Source: Taibaiella sp. KBW10 (lineage in GTDB: Bacteria > Bacteroidota > Bacteroidia > Chitinophagales > Chitinophagaceae). Taken from it: 64,000 nt of DNA. The notes under the pieces were generated by a model. The model was not told the DNA's origin. It searched no databases and was given only the letters and a program-made list of their open reading frames with translations. Each line of letters starts with the position of its first letter. The first letter of the stretch is position 1. The position numbers were made by a program, and so were the translations under genes. The DNA is taken from contig NZ_QAJI01000004.1 in the NCBI RefSeq assembly GCF_003852495.1, forward strand, positions 604,414 through 668,413. The letters are read 5' to 3'. This document shows, piece by piece, positions 53,774 to 63,657 of the stretch.

Positions 53774-56323
53774 ATGAAAAAAATAGATTTTATTTCAAAA
53801 CTCAGGCGTACGCTGCTTATCTGTTGTTTGACAATCTTGTCGTTGGACTTATATGCAATTATTCCCAATAATATTTCAATTGCCACTCTGGTAATGGGCC
53901 CTGATAATTGTATCGGCAACTGCACTATTCAGGCGGGCGCTTCCCTTACTATAACCGGTGGCGCTACGGCCACATTTTATGGCAATATCATTGTTGAACC
54001 CAATGCTACCTTGAATATTATCGGCGGTGGTATAGCGGTCGTAAATGGTAATGTTACGGTTATGAATCAAGCTATCTTAAAGCTGGATTCGGGCATCTTA
54101 AGGATGGGTGCCAACACGCGTATTATTCTGCGCGGCGGGCCGGTTGCCGGCGCATTTCTTTCGGTAGAGCATAATTCGCTGATCGCAAATGCCAAACCAA
54201 CCCTGTTTTGGTCGGGTATAGAAATGATGCGGGGGCCCAATCCGACGGATAAAGAAAGCCGTATTACTATAGGCGGTGCTACATCCGGTCCTCAAAATAT
54301 TAGTTATAATACGATAGCCTATGCAGAGGTGGCCATTCGGAATTATGATAAAGACTATGCGATCAGCACAACAAACGGCGGAAGGGTATGGTCCGCATTC
54401 GCCACCTTTAAAAATAACAAACGCTCCCTGCTCCTATATAACGAGCTCAGAGGCGATCCCATTACAGATCCTACCGATAATACAAGCGGATACAATCCGG
54501 CGGCCTTTTTCCAATATGACTCCTTTATGCATACTAATGATTTCAACCCCGGTACGCCACCTCCGGATATGGTTTATCTGGATAACTGTAATAACATTAC
54601 ATTCTTATCATGCACATTCAAAGGGAATAGCTGGCCTTTGTACAATGGCTGTGACTCCCTTTGTACCGGTGTAGTCGCCGTAAACTCCAGTATCAAAATG
54701 CAACCCTATGCAACTGTAAGGCCTTCGTTCAATGGTATGCGAACCGGTATTGCCATTACCAATAGCTTGCAAACGAACCGAATACCATTAATCTATGGTA
54801 CAGACTTCAATACACCGAATGGTGTTAATATGAGCGGCTGTTTTATGCCTTGGGTCATGGATTGTAGTTTTAGCACCAATTACTTTGCTCAATATGCGAA
54901 TGTTGATTTATTCCTCAATAATTGCACCGGCTACCGTATAGAAGGTAATCGTTTATTTGGCGACTACGGTCCTCCCGGCATTGTCGTTAAAAACTCGGGT
55001 ACGGCCTACAATGAGATATACCGGAACAGCATCGGCCGCAGTATCGCCAATGTAATGTGCGTGCAGGCTATTGGCCGCAATACTAATTCCGGCAATTCCA
55101 CAGGGCTGAAAATTTTGTGTAATGATCTATATGCCAGTGCAGGTACTTCTTCGGGCTATCCGGCCGGTTTGGGTTATGAAGTAACAATTATGAAAGATCC
55201 ATCAGTAACCCTGAATGGTGTGGCGCGACTCCAATATATAGAGGGAGGATCACCGGCACTCAATCAATCGGCAGGTAATCGTTTTCATAATGGAGCAGAA
55301 CCCTCAAATGGCCTCAACTACCCTAGCTATTTTATTGATGCCAGTACGAATGACCTTAGCCAATTCAGATATGGATATAATTTTGGGACTGCAGTTGAGC
55401 AACCTGTTTATACGAACATTCCGTCTAGTGGCCTTATCAATATGAATACGAATACTTGCCCGGTACATAATACCGGCGCGCCTCCTACGCCATTCCCTTT
55501 TGCTCTTTTTATAAACAAATTATCTGCAATAGAAGAAAAGATTGCAACAATTGAGGCCAAGGGTAAACATAATGATGCTGATCGTGCCGAGCTGGACGGT
55601 CTCTTCACAGCACAGGCGCAATTAATCGATAATATGGTATTGCAATATCAGTTTCCGTCCGCAAAGGGACAGACAGACCAACAGAGCAATCTGGAGCATA
55701 TTGCACTCGTATATGAGCAGGTCACTCAAGGCTATCAATACCAGTTGTACCTGGCTTCAGCTTACATGGGTCTTGGCCGTTACGATGAAGCGATTTCTGT
55801 ATTGAATAACATAGCCGATAAGTATCCTGTGGGAGCGGAAGAGCAAATGGAGATAAAGCATATAGCTGATCTTTATCAAACGATGAGATGGTTAGCCCTT
55901 AATGAAGGCGATTGGTCAAAAATGCCGGACATCCTCAAGAAGCCGGTTTATGAATATGAGCAGTCCGATGCAATGCAAGCCGGTGCCATTGCCCGCGCAC
56001 TTCTGGTACAGTATGAGGGACGCCGTTATGAACCAGAATATCTGATACCTAAATCAACGTATACTTTTCAAAATAATAAAATAGCATTGAATAATATGGA
56101 CAAAATATATCCCAATCCTACAACGGGCCAATTGTTCATAAAAGCAGATAATAATGGCGACGTACTTACCATCACCGATATTACCGGTAAGGAGGTCTTG
56201 CATTATATCTTAGAAAGTAGTAGGACCACAATTAATATAAGCGACTTACCCGCCGGAGTGTATCATGCAACTATACGTACTACAGGAAAGATCACTTATC
56301 AACAAAAAATCGTAAAAAAATAA
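53774..56323 (+). CDS. T9SS-exported beta-helix protein with TPR-like region
   Basis: 849 residues from the ATG at 53774, which opens the signal peptide (MKKIDFISKLRRTLL); an ATG at 53588 gives 62 extra residues without coding character. Residues about 45-560 show strand-turn repeats rich in Asn, Gly and Ile (GATATFYGNIIVEPNATLNI, VVNGNVTVMNQAILKLDSG, DNCNNITFLSCTFKGNSW), a right-handed parallel beta-helix as in carbohydrate-binding or cell-surface proteins. Residues about 600-730 are helical and TPR-like (YLASAYMGLGRYDEAISVLN). The end is a T9SS sorting domain (KIYPNPTTGQLFIK to YQQKIVKK). Function unknown. Confidence 0.85.
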   Translation: MKKIDFISKLRRTLLICCLTILSLDLYAIIPNNISIATLVMGPDNCIGNCTIQAGASLTITGGATATFYGNIIVEPNATLNIIGGGIAVVNGNVTVMNQAILKLDSGILRMGANTRIILRGGPVAGAFLSVEHNSLIANAKPTLFWSGIEMMRGPNPTDKESRITIGGATSGPQNISYNTIAYAEVAIRNYDKDYAISTTNGGRVWSAFATFKNNKRSLLLYNELRGDPITDPTDNTSGYNPAAFFQYDSFMHTNDFNPGTPPPDMVYLDNCNNITFLSCTFKGNSWPLYNGCDSLCTGVVAVNSSIKMQPYATVRPSFNGMRTGIAITNSLQTNRIPLIYGTDFNTPNGVNMSGCFMPWVMDCSFSTNYFAQYANVDLFLNNCTGYRIEGNRLFGDYGPPGIVVKNSGTAYNEIYRNSIGRSIANVMCVQAIGRNTNSGNSTGLKILCNDLYASAGTSSGYPAGLGYEVTIMKDPSVTLNGVARLQYIEGGSPALNQSAGNRFHNGAEPSNGLNYPSYFIDASTNDLSQFRYGYNFGTAVEQPVYTNIPSSGLINMNTNTCPVHNTGAPPTPFPFALFINKLSAIEEKIATIEAKGKHNDADRAELDGLFTAQAQLIDNMVLQYQFPSAKGQTDQQSNLEHIALVYEQVTQGYQYQLYLASAYMGLGRYDEAISVLNNIADKYPVGAEEQMEIKHIADLYQTMRWLALNEGDWSKMPDILKKPVYEYEQSDAMQAGAIARALLVQYEGRRYEPEYLIPKSTYTFQNNKIALNNMDKIYPNPTTGQLFIKADNNGDVLTITDITGKEVLHYILESSRTTINISDLPAGVYHATIRTTGKITYQQKIVKK

Positions 56324-56629
56324 GATTTCATCTTTTAATAGCGATGTGCTTTTCTTTTTTACGCCTCTATGAAGGTTCTTTTAAAGTAAAACGCTTTTTT
56401 AGTTTGGTTTTTCATCAAGAGTAAGACTATCTGTGCAACGACAAAACCCTCTCCTGGAGAGGGTTTTGTCGTTGTACAGTAACCGAATTAAAATCTTTGG
56501 GATAAATACCCGATGCAAGCTGGTTCGATTGCCAACAACAGGAAAATCACTTTATTCTTGACATTCCCTAAGGGGTTGAGCCCTTTTCAGCACTTATCCG
56601 GCGGTTAGGAATTATTTGTTCATGATTAA
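56324..56629. other. Convergent intergenic region
   Basis: Only the 49-nt palindrome at 56431-56479 is notable. No gene. Confidence 0.5.
56431..56479. terminator. Near-perfect 49-nt palindrome, bidirectional terminator
   Basis: CAACGACAAAACCCTCTCC pairs perfectly with its complement over a 1-base centre, and the stem extends to CTGTG/TACAG with one mismatch. It lies between convergent genes (beta-helix on plus, transglutaminase-like on minus) and has T-rich and A-rich arms, so it should work both ways. Confidence 0.75.
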
Positions 56630-57847
56630 TCATTTTTCCGGCGCTTGCCAGAAATACGCAGGATCATGTGTAATCGTATTGCCGTTCAGGTAGCGGTTGT
56701 CCTGCTTATATGTTACCGGCGTCAGCGCTATATATTGAAGGTCTTTCTCATCAGCCCTGTACCTGCTTTCTGTATTGAACTGACTCAGGTTCGTACATTG
56801 TATCCAATACAGGTTTTTAGCCATATAATAGTCAAGATACCACTCCTTCGTTTTTCCCGTTTCTTTATTGAGCTTAAGCACCAGGTTATTTTTCAATCGT
56901 TCCCGGACTTCCTCTATGCTCAGCAAATTATGGTGCTCATCACTTACGTAAATGCCGTGAGAAGCATCCATCCAAACCCATTTCTTTAATTTTTCAGAAT
57001 AGACAACGTTGATGACATGACAATCCGGATCGTCCTGATCTTTGGGCATACAGGTCACATAGCGTGATTTAAAGCCCATTGCCAGATAAATTTCATTCAA
57101 TACCATGGCCTTGTGGCGGCAATTAATACCCTTTCCGGTGGTCTTGTGATAATTATAAAGATCTATCGCATCAAACTCGCATAAGGCCCAGTTGCTGCCA
57201 TCATATTTAATGCTTCGGGTAACAAAGAGCATCAGGTTTATCAGCTTTGAGACTTCGTCACCATTACCGGCAATAGAGTCCAGGTTGAAGTATTTTCTGA
57301 CTTCTTTGAGGTTATGATTATCTGCAGTTTGATATACGAAGGCAGGTAATGTATCACTCCGACCTTTTTCATAATTACCGGATTGCTGCAATATGTGGAG
57401 CATATCGTATTGCTTTATCCGGTTTAAAAAGGCGATAAACTTTTTATCCGTCCGGATATTATCCAGGTCGCTATCCGTTTTTGCATGCTGATATCCCGTA
57501 TAGCCCCAATCAATAGCTTTTCCAAAATCGGCTATTGCCTGTTTTTTTTGATGGCGTAAAGAGCGGATACAAGCTAAATTATAATACACATTGGCTTTTA
57601 TCATGCTGATATTCGATGCATATTCTTTCTGCTCTGCTACGGATAGATCCGAATGCTCGAGTGCTGAAAGGATATCGTTTAATACGACCTCGGTCTCTTG
57701 ATATGCTTTAGCCGGGTAATAGGTATTATACTTTTCTTCAAGGGCCGCAAGCTTTACCTGGAACTTATTCCAGTTGGCCGAGCTCGTTTGTGCCGGTGAA
57801 TTGAATGCAAAAAGCAATGTCGCTATAAGTGTAATTATAGATTTCAT
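56630..57847 (-). CDS. Exported transglutaminase-like protein with N-terminal TPR
   Basis: 405 residues. Signal peptide ends at NSPAQ (about 20). Residues about 80-145 contain a TPR-like pair (YYNLACIRSLRHQKKQAIAD, FGKAIDWGYTGYQHAKTDSD). The transglutaminase-like core has the Cys-His-Asp triad: Cys243 (GKGINCRHKAM), His277 (PDCHVINVVY) and Asp294 (WVWMDASHG). It may cut or cross-link peptides outside the cytoplasm. It lies 42 bp downstream of the T9SS protein at 57890-58933 in the same direction, so the two are probably one transcript. Confidence 0.88.
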   Translation of the reverse strand: MKSIITLIATLLFAFNSPAQTSSANWNKFQVKLAALEEKYNTYYPAKAYQETEVVLNDILSALEHSDLSVAEQKEYASNISMIKANVYYNLACIRSLRHQKKQAIADFGKAIDWGYTGYQHAKTDSDLDNIRTDKKFIAFLNRIKQYDMLHILQQSGNYEKGRSDTLPAFVYQTADNHNLKEVRKYFNLDSIAGNGDEVSKLINLMLFVTRSIKYDGSNWALCEFDAIDLYNYHKTTGKGINCRHKAMVLNEIYLAMGFKSRYVTCMPKDQDDPDCHVINVVYSEKLKKWVWMDASHGIYVSDEHHNLLSIEEVRERLKNNLVLKLNKETGKTKEWYLDYYMAKNLYWIQCTNLSQFNTESRYRADEKDLQYIALTPVTYKQDNRYLNGNTITHDPAYFWQAPEK

Positions 57848-57889
57848 ATTTGTTCTCTGTTTATATACCTAAGGCAATGCCGGCCTGCT

Positions 57890-58933
57890 TTATTCGTAAA
57901 CTAACTTTACAGATTCTGTATTTCCATCATTGGTAATATTTAAAACATACAGGCCTTTTGCTAACGATGATAAGTCGAGTGCTAACCTATTGTCCTTAAC
58001 TGTTCCGGCCCTTACGCAACTACCTTTTAGGTCGTAGATATTATAGTCTGATTTTGACGTATGTTTTAATAATACCAAGAATTTACCGGTAGTGGAAGGA
58101 TTAGGGTAAATCTTACTAAGCACTGTTTTTTGCCCTTCTAAGCTGGTTGTACTCCCCCGCGGCGTGAATCTGAATACACTACCCTCAACAGGGAATTTTT
58201 TATAAGAACCCTTGACAAATGCATTATCATTTCCTGAAATGATCATCTCGGGGAAATGAATCAATGAATCTACATCATTGCTCTTTACGCATTGAAAGTA
58301 GATGCTGTCCGGGTTTTCTGATAGCACATTTCCCCGATTTTGAAACAGACCTATATGCAGTACCTTTTTCTGCTGAGAGAAAAACTCTTGAGTGTTTTGA
58401 GCGAACTGAGTATCGGGCACATTGCTATAACCTGCTCTATACTCAATAGCATTCGATCCCTCATACAGCCATATCTGATAATTCAGGCTGTCCACATTCA
58501 AGGTATCATCAAATAAACCAATGTTGCGATACTCGACCTTAAAAATCCGGCTGGGGCTGCTGCCGGTCGTCTCGTAAAGAACCTTGCCCCTGTTCTTTGA
58601 TTCATAATCCATAGACAAGCCAATAATATTGCCTAACTCGGCATCGGGGTTTATTGCGCCGTTCAGTATCAGACTGCCATTTCCGTTTGCTTTTATATTT
58701 CCGATAAGTACATTTTGATAGAAGAATGGAAAAGGCATATTTACCGCATCCGATTCCTCCTCGTCCCAATCAACGGGCAGGTCAAACTGGATGGCACCTG
58801 TTGTCAGTGGATTATAAGCAGCATTTGGTTGCTTGCTGTATTGATATCTGGGCAAATCGGAACTACCTTGCCCATAAACATCTATATTTAAAAGACTCAT
58901 AAAGACAATAGCTAAAATTGCGTAATTCTTCAT
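57890..58933 (-). CDS. T9SS-exported protein of unknown function
   Basis: 347 residues from the ATG at 58933 (MKNYAILAIV), the start of the signal peptide; an ATG at 58957 is less likely. The signal ends at VYGQ. The mature part has short beta strands and no recognised domain (FDLPVDWDEEESDAVNMPFP, SRIFKVEYRNIGLFDD, NAIEYRAGYSNVPD); it resembles surface proteins made of one jelly-roll-like unit. The end is a T9SS sorting domain (KIYPNPSTTGKFLVLL, NIYDLKGSCV, LYVLNITNDG). It is divergent from the TetR gene and may be under its control, followed by the transglutaminase-like gene. Confidence 0.85.
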   Translation of the reverse strand: MKNYAILAIVFMSLLNIDVYGQGSSDLPRYQYSKQPNAAYNPLTTGAIQFDLPVDWDEEESDAVNMPFPFFYQNVLIGNIKANGNGSLILNGAINPDAELGNIIGLSMDYESKNRGKVLYETTGSSPSRIFKVEYRNIGLFDDTLNVDSLNYQIWLYEGSNAIEYRAGYSNVPDTQFAQNTQEFFSQQKKVLHIGLFQNRGNVLSENPDSIYFQCVKSNDVDSLIHFPEMIISGNDNAFVKGSYKKFPVEGSVFRFTPRGSTTSLEGQKTVLSKIYPNPSTTGKFLVLLKHTSKSDYNIYDLKGSCVRAGTVKDNRLALDLSSLAKGLYVLNITNDGNTESVKLVYE

Positions 58934-58967
58934 ATCTAAATTTTTATTTAAGGACAAATATATAAAA

Positions 58968-58987
58968 TAGTCACCAATTAGTGACTA
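58968..58987. promoter_or_regulatory. Palindromic operator between TetR and the T9SS gene
   Basis: TAGTCAC, 6 bases, GTGACTA: a perfect 7-bp dyad of 20 bp, 34 bp before the minus-strand start (58933) and 51 bp before the TetR start (59039). TetR proteins bind such dyads, so it could repress both divergent genes. A TTACTTTG element to its right (about 58996) is close to the -7 box of the TetR gene. Confidence 0.55.
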
Positions 58988-59038
58988 TAATTTTTTTACT
59001 TTGATACAATCGTATATTCGCCTATCTTAGCGACAGAC

Positions 59039-59680
59039 ATGGAAAAGAAAACAGCCCAACCCAGAGAACGCAATAAAGAAAAAAGCAAGCAGCGATTTCT
59101 GGATGCGGTAGGCACAATTTTGGAGACGAAAGGCTTTGCTGCGCTTAAGGTTAATGATATTGCAGCGACTGCAGGGCTCGACAAAAAGCTTATCTACAAT
59201 TATTTCGGAGGAACGGAACAACTGATAGAAGCATATATAAGCAGCAAAGACTTTTGGAGTAATGTGTCGATGGAAGCGTTACCTAGCGGGATTACCGACG
59301 GCGGGCTTGATATTTTGAAAAGGATATTTACATCCCAGTTTGATGCGGTTCAGGAGGATAAAGAACTCCAGAAAATACTCCTGTGGGGCATCACAGAAAA
59401 GCGGGTATCGTTGCAGAAAATAGCGGCATTAAGGGAGGAAATCGGGGAACAATTATTAACGACAATTATCGATCCTCATTTTGGCACTGAGGCACGGGCA
59501 TTCCGGGCGGCAGCGGCTTTAATGGTTTCAGGAATATACTATTTAAACTTATATACCGATATCAATGCAAAAACATTTGGCGGTATTGACCTCACTACGG
59601 AGGAAGGTAGACAAGACATCAAAAGCGCGATTGAAATGATGTTGGATTTGCTATACAGCAGAAGCAAAAGTAATCTCTGA
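59039..59680 (+). CDS. TetR/AcrR-family transcriptional regulator
   Basis: 213 residues. The N-terminal helix-turn-helix (about 15-65; FAALKVNDIAATAGLDKKLI, YNYFGGTEQLIEAYI) is followed by a C-terminal helical ligand domain of about 140 residues with no recognised ligand type. It is divergent from the T9SS/transglutaminase pair with the dyad at 58968-58987 between them, so it probably represses its own gene and that operon. Confidence 0.92.
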   Translation: MEKKTAQPRERNKEKSKQRFLDAVGTILETKGFAALKVNDIAATAGLDKKLIYNYFGGTEQLIEAYISSKDFWSNVSMEALPSGITDGGLDILKRIFTSQFDAVQEDKELQKILLWGITEKRVSLQKIAALREEIGEQLLTTIIDPHFGTEARAFRAAAALMVSGIYYLNLYTDINAKTFGGIDLTTEEGRQDIKSAIEMMLDLLYSRSKSNL

Positions 59681-60053
59681 CTGTAGCCGTTTGGTTGCCT
59701 ATCCGGCCGGTGACCATAACTTATTTTAAAATTTTACCAAAACAATTTCTATGTCTTTGCGGTGTTGTGTGCGGTTTTGATCTACAGATTAAGGTCCCCG
59801 CTACTTATCCGAAATTGTTTTCTTTAGCACTTCATCATAATACCTTTTAAGTTTTAAAATCCAATCTGGTTTTTTCGATGTAAAAAAATTAATTTTTATA
59901 TCCTTAGAATTGAGCGTTCTGTAACCGCTTTACCTGACAATCAGATCAATTCTATTTTTGCTTTTGGCGTATAAAATGGGTTATACCCAACATATATAAT
60001 CCCAATGTTTACTAGGCTATGTAGGGCTACCTCATTGCAATCTGATTTATTTC
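59681..60053. other. Intergenic region
   Basis: No gene and no clear structure. AT-rich in the second half. Confidence 0.45.
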
Positions 60054-60269
60054 CTAAATGCTATTAAGCCCGGCCAATTTAGATTTAATGATAAAGTAGT
60101 TGATATTCTTTCGGTCTATTGCTAAACGCCCTCTAATCGCATCTTTTGCTTCACTATGAAAAATTTTAAGCGGATTGTGGAAGATCTTCCTATCTATTGA
60201 AAGAATACGTACCATTAATTTCCTAAAAAACGCCTCATATTCATATAAAATGGTCTCTGTCTGATTCAT
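60054..60269 (-). CDS. Possible small protein
   Basis: About 71 residues from the ATG at 60269. Lys/Ile-rich and helical (EAFFRKLMVRILSIDRKIFH), no signal peptide, no family recognised. Codon use is not decisive and there is no operon partner, so it may be a chance frame. Confidence 0.3.
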   Translation of the reverse strand: MNQTETILYEYEAFFRKLMVRILSIDRKIFHNPLKIFHSEAKDAIRGRLAIDRKNINYFIIKSKLAGLNSI

Positions 60270-60320
60270 AGGTTTACGTTTTAAAAATACAAAGGACATA
60301 CTCATTACTTCATCAATATA

Positions 60321-60350
60321 AATCCCCGGTTCGTTGAAGAACCGGGGATT
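60321..60350. terminator. GC-rich hairpin
   Basis: AATCCCCGGTTC/GAACCGGGGATT over a 6-nt loop, with TGTTTTTAT on the plus strand. It lies 30 bp after the stop of the minus-strand adhesin gene, where it probably acts as a terminator, although the minus strand has only a weak T-run. Confidence 0.65.
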
Positions 60351-60379
60351 TGTTTTTATATCAAAAGTTAAGAGATACC

Positions 60380-62857
60380 TTATTTTCTTTTGATCACTTT
60401 CATTGTTTGTGATCGGCCATCTGAAGTAATCACAAAATGATATACGCCATCAGCCAGATCAGCAATATTTAATTCCGTACTTGTTGCTTTAACTGTCTGC
60501 TCAACCATCAGTCTGCCTTCGGCATTAAAGATTTGTACCAGTGTTTGTGCTGCCGTTAAGCCTTCAATCCTTACCTTATCCTGTACGGGATTAGGATAAA
60601 TGCTTAGTGTATGCCCGCATTCATTACTCAGGGACAATACTTTGCTATAGGCCTCTTTGTGGTCAACATCTACAATGCGTAAACGATAATATTGCATCCT
60701 GCCTTTTACCTGATTATCGGTATAATGGTAAGTACTGTTGCTGCCTGTAGGCGTCACCGTAGCAATTGTTTCAAACACCATTCCGTCTTTGCTGCGCTCT
60801 ACTGCAAAATGGCTTAACTGTTCTTCTTTTCCGCTCGTCCAATCCAGTATAAAACCACAATCTTTAGAGGCGCTGCCGGTAAACGTCAACAGTTGTGCGG
60901 GTAAAGGAATACTCCAGGTTACGGTGTAGGCTGCGGGCGTAGGGTCTTTTTTGCCGGCGGCATCTATAGTAGCATATTTAAAGGTGGTGGTTCCGGTACC
61001 CGCCGAGGTTGCGCCGGGAGCGATGGTTAATAAAGCTGGATTATAATTCGGTATGGGTGTACCGGCAGTAACCGCTACGCCATTATAACGTAAAATATAC
61101 CCATTGGTCGGTAAAGTATCGATGACTAGTGATTTTCCGCTCCAGGACCCTTGTGTAAGCTGATCCTCAGGATCGCTGCCCTGTAAGGGTTGTGCATTAA
61201 GGATAGTCAATGTGGGTGCGCCGGTAGGACTATAATTCACAGGGTAAGATTCGGGTAAACGCTCAATACCAAAGTTTACATTGCTTAATGGCGTATTACT
61301 AACAGTTAGGGATATACTGCCATCTACTGTATTGTCTCCCGTAGCAGTTGTTCCTTCAGCAGTATTGGTCCAATTGGCAGGTAATGACGCTGCGGGTGCG
61401 GGCTGTCCTACGGTGCCCGTTACTGTACTTAATCTTACGCTAAAATTGCCCGGAATTACTTTAGAGAATGTATATTCACCCAAAGCATTTACCGGCACGG
61501 TAGCCACCACATCTCCTGCCGCATTAACAAGGATTGCGTTTAGACCACCTGCATTGGTTGGCGTACCGTCAATCGTACCACCATTCGCATCATTAAATAC
61601 GGTACCACTTACCACAACGGGTGGATTGTAATCTATCGTAATAGTTGCTGAAGGACTGGATAGTCCTGCAATATCGGTTACGGTATAGCTGATGGGAGTA
61701 GGATCGTCGGTAAAGCCTGTCTGTGGGCTGAATGTTACCGTTCCATTGCTACTATTCAGCGACCAGACACCTTCTCCCGGTACCGTAAAGCCAGTCACAT
61801 CGCCCTGCGTGTCGGTTATTATATTGGTAGCGCCCGGAGGTGCGATTAAAGTAATACTATCTGTAGATAAGGTACCCCCATTAGGATCCGTATCATTGCT
61901 TAGAATATTGGGAACAGTGGCTACAGTACCCGGAATCTGTGTACTAAGGGTGTCATTCACAGGGGTTGGCGGCAGGTTCAGCCCAAAATTAACACCATTT
62001 ACAGAAAGGTTTCCAATCGTTACAGCGGTTTGTCCGTTTGTGGGTGTGATATCGGTTGAGCTTACATTACGATAACCGGTAGGCAATGTTACCCCTACGA
62101 TATAATCTCCGTGTACCAAACCCGGGAAACTGTAGTGCCCGCTGGCATCTGTAACGCTGGTAGCGATTGCCGTAATACCATCGTTGGCATACAAGGTAAC
62201 CGTTACCCCGGCAAGTGGAGAACCATCGGCACCTCCTGAGGTACCGTTATTATCATTGAATACGGTACCATCAATAATAAAACAGTCTACGGTAGTAAGG
62301 CTTGTTGCATCATTAACAGTAGCTGTAGTCGGATCATTAGAAGGAATACGATCATTCGTTAAATTAAGCGATTCTATCCCATTGTAGCGCAAAAAGGCCT
62401 GAGCTGTATATGTGGCACTCGCAGAGGGTGCGGTACAGTTCAAAACAATCGTAGCACTATCTCCTTTAAAAATCTGGCCATCCGTAACTGCGTTGGTCGA
62501 TTTTAAGGGGATACCTGAGGCCAGTGTAGCAGCAGTAAGGCCAGCTATAGGAGCACCATTAAGTGTACCCGATACCAGGGTAATGCCTGCCGGCAAAGTC
62601 TCACTAACGGAAGTGTTGAGCGCGTGGAAGAGTCCGGTATTTTTAACCTTAATGGTATATTGAAAATTGGTAGTGTTGCCCGTACAACTTGAAGTAGCCG
62701 TCATACTTAAAGTTAGATTGGGGCTTGGAGCAGCACATGAGGTAAAATCAGAAGCTGAGAAATTGTTAGTCGTACTTAAATCGGTTTGTACACCCGTATT
62801 ACTGTTTACATTGATCGTTCCTGTTCCACCTGAGGCAGTTGATCTTTGATCGCCCAC
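60380..62857 (-). CDS. C-terminal part of a frameshifted T9SS adhesin-like protein
   Basis: 825 residues as counted from a GTG at 62857; the frame is actually open further up, to about 62938, where it reads [20 protein letters not shown] before GDQRS. It has no signal peptide of its own. Domains: a DUF11/CARDB-like unit ([20 protein letters not shown]), two SdrD-B-like domains ([40 protein letters not shown]), a cadherin-like [28 protein letters not shown], and a fibronectin-like ERSKDG region, ending in a T9SS domain ([16 protein letters not shown] to TMKVIKRK). The other half of the gene is the next entry. Paralogue of the protein at 33181-36840. Confidence 0.75.
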   Translation of the reverse strand: MGDQRSTASGGTGTINVNSNTGVQTDLSTTNNFSASDFTSCAAPSPNLTLSMTATSSCTGNTTNFQYTIKVKNTGLFHALNTSVSETLPAGITLVSGTLNGAPIAGLTAATLASGIPLKSTNAVTDGQIFKGDSATIVLNCTAPSASATYTAQAFLRYNGIESLNLTNDRIPSNDPTTATVNDATSLTTVDCFIIDGTVFNDNNGTSGGADGSPLAGVTVTLYANDGITAIATSVTDASGHYSFPGLVHGDYIVGVTLPTGYRNVSSTDITPTNGQTAVTIGNLSVNGVNFGLNLPPTPVNDTLSTQIPGTVATVPNILSNDTDPNGGTLSTDSITLIAPPGATNIITDTQGDVTGFTVPGEGVWSLNSSNGTVTFSPQTGFTDDPTPISYTVTDIAGLSSPSATITIDYNPPVVVSGTVFNDANGGTIDGTPTNAGGLNAILVNAAGDVVATVPVNALGEYTFSKVIPGNFSVRLSTVTGTVGQPAPAASLPANWTNTAEGTTATGDNTVDGSISLTVSNTPLSNVNFGIERLPESYPVNYSPTGAPTLTILNAQPLQGSDPEDQLTQGSWSGKSLVIDTLPTNGYILRYNGVAVTAGTPIPNYNPALLTIAPGATSAGTGTTTFKYATIDAAGKKDPTPAAYTVTWSIPLPAQLLTFTGSASKDCGFILDWTSGKEEQLSHFAVERSKDGMVFETIATVTPTGSNSTYHYTDNQVKGRMQYYRLRIVDVDHKEAYSKVLSLSNECGHTLSIYPNPVQDKVRIEGLTAAQTLVQIFNAEGRLMVEQTVKATSTELNIADLADGVYHFVITSDGRSQTMKVIKRK

Positions 62858-63657
62858 CAGATAATTCCCATCTGGTAAGAAGGCTGCAGCACTTGGCTGA
62901 ACAGCAACACATCCAAAATTTTCTGCCCGGTTAAAGACAAGCCTGTATAATTGCCATTGGCGTCATATTGAGCCGGAAAAGCGGCTATTATATTGGCCGT
63001 TGCAAAAAAACCGGTTAAATTACCTAAGCCGTCAAAAGCGATGTCTCCTCCTCTAAAGTCTAGACTGGCACTATAACCAGGTACGGAAAGCTGCCCAAGG
63101 TCAACCGCATCTACGGTAGGTGTAGCCGGGTTAAAACGGAACAAATGATTGTTGAAGGACTCATGGAAATAAACATTTTTGTCAACCGGATTATAAGCTC
63201 CTTTATTAGTGTTTCCGGAATTGCCCGCAAAACCGGCGCTTGTAGTACCATGCGTGTTGTTATTCAAATTATAGGAAAAAATTCTTCCCAGATAACTGAC
63301 AAACCATATTACGTTATGATCTATATCCAGGGCAATGGCACTCGTTTCTGTAACACCTCCTGCAGCCAAGGCTGCACCACCACCAAATAAATTTACCTCT
63401 ACCAAGGTAGCCGCTTCGGTAACAGGGTCGATCAAAAATAAGCCCCTCCCTTGACCGGCTGATCCTTGTGACCAGAAGTTCGTAGCATAAACTAGCCCGG
63501 AAGTACAAGGGCTTTGTGCCCGTGCCGGATTTAATGCTAAAGAGAGTGCCAGGAATACAAGCAGTCTTTTGGTCCAGTGCTTTGCGTTATTTTTCTTGAT
63601 CGAAAGACAGGTACTTATTTCAATAAATTTTAAGTCGGAAAGTGCGTTTTCTTTCAT
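62806..63657 (-). CDS. N-terminal part of the frameshifted T9SS adhesin-like protein
   Basis: 283 residues. A long n-region and signal peptide ([18 protein letters not shown]) are followed by a beta-propeller-like domain ([80 protein letters not shown]). After NYTGL the frame continues as [20 protein letters not shown], which is no longer protein-like, and stops at 62806. The natural continuation is found in the other frame from about 62938, so one base is missing near 62940. Together the two would form a single protein of about 1090 residues that starts at 63657. Confidence 0.75.
   Translation of the reverse strand: MKENALSDLKFIEISTCLSIKKNNAKHWTKRLLVFLALSLALNPARAQSPCTSGLVYATNFWSQGSAGQGRGLFLIDPVTEAATLVEVNLFGGGAALAAGGVTETSAIALDIDHNVIWFVSYLGRIFSYNLNNNTHGTTSAGFAGNSGNTNKGAYNPVDKNVYFHESFNNHLFRFNPATPTVDAVDLGQLSVPGYSASLDFRGGDIAFDGLGNLTGFFATANIIAAFPAQYDANGNYTGLSLTGQKILDVLLFSQVLQPSYQMGIIWWAIKDQLPQVEQERSM

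Noticed and set aside
61281..62849. Several plus-strand frames of 60-127 codons in the adhesin gene
   Set aside because: Val/Pro/Ser-rich complements of Thr/Gly-rich coding sequence; typical shadows.
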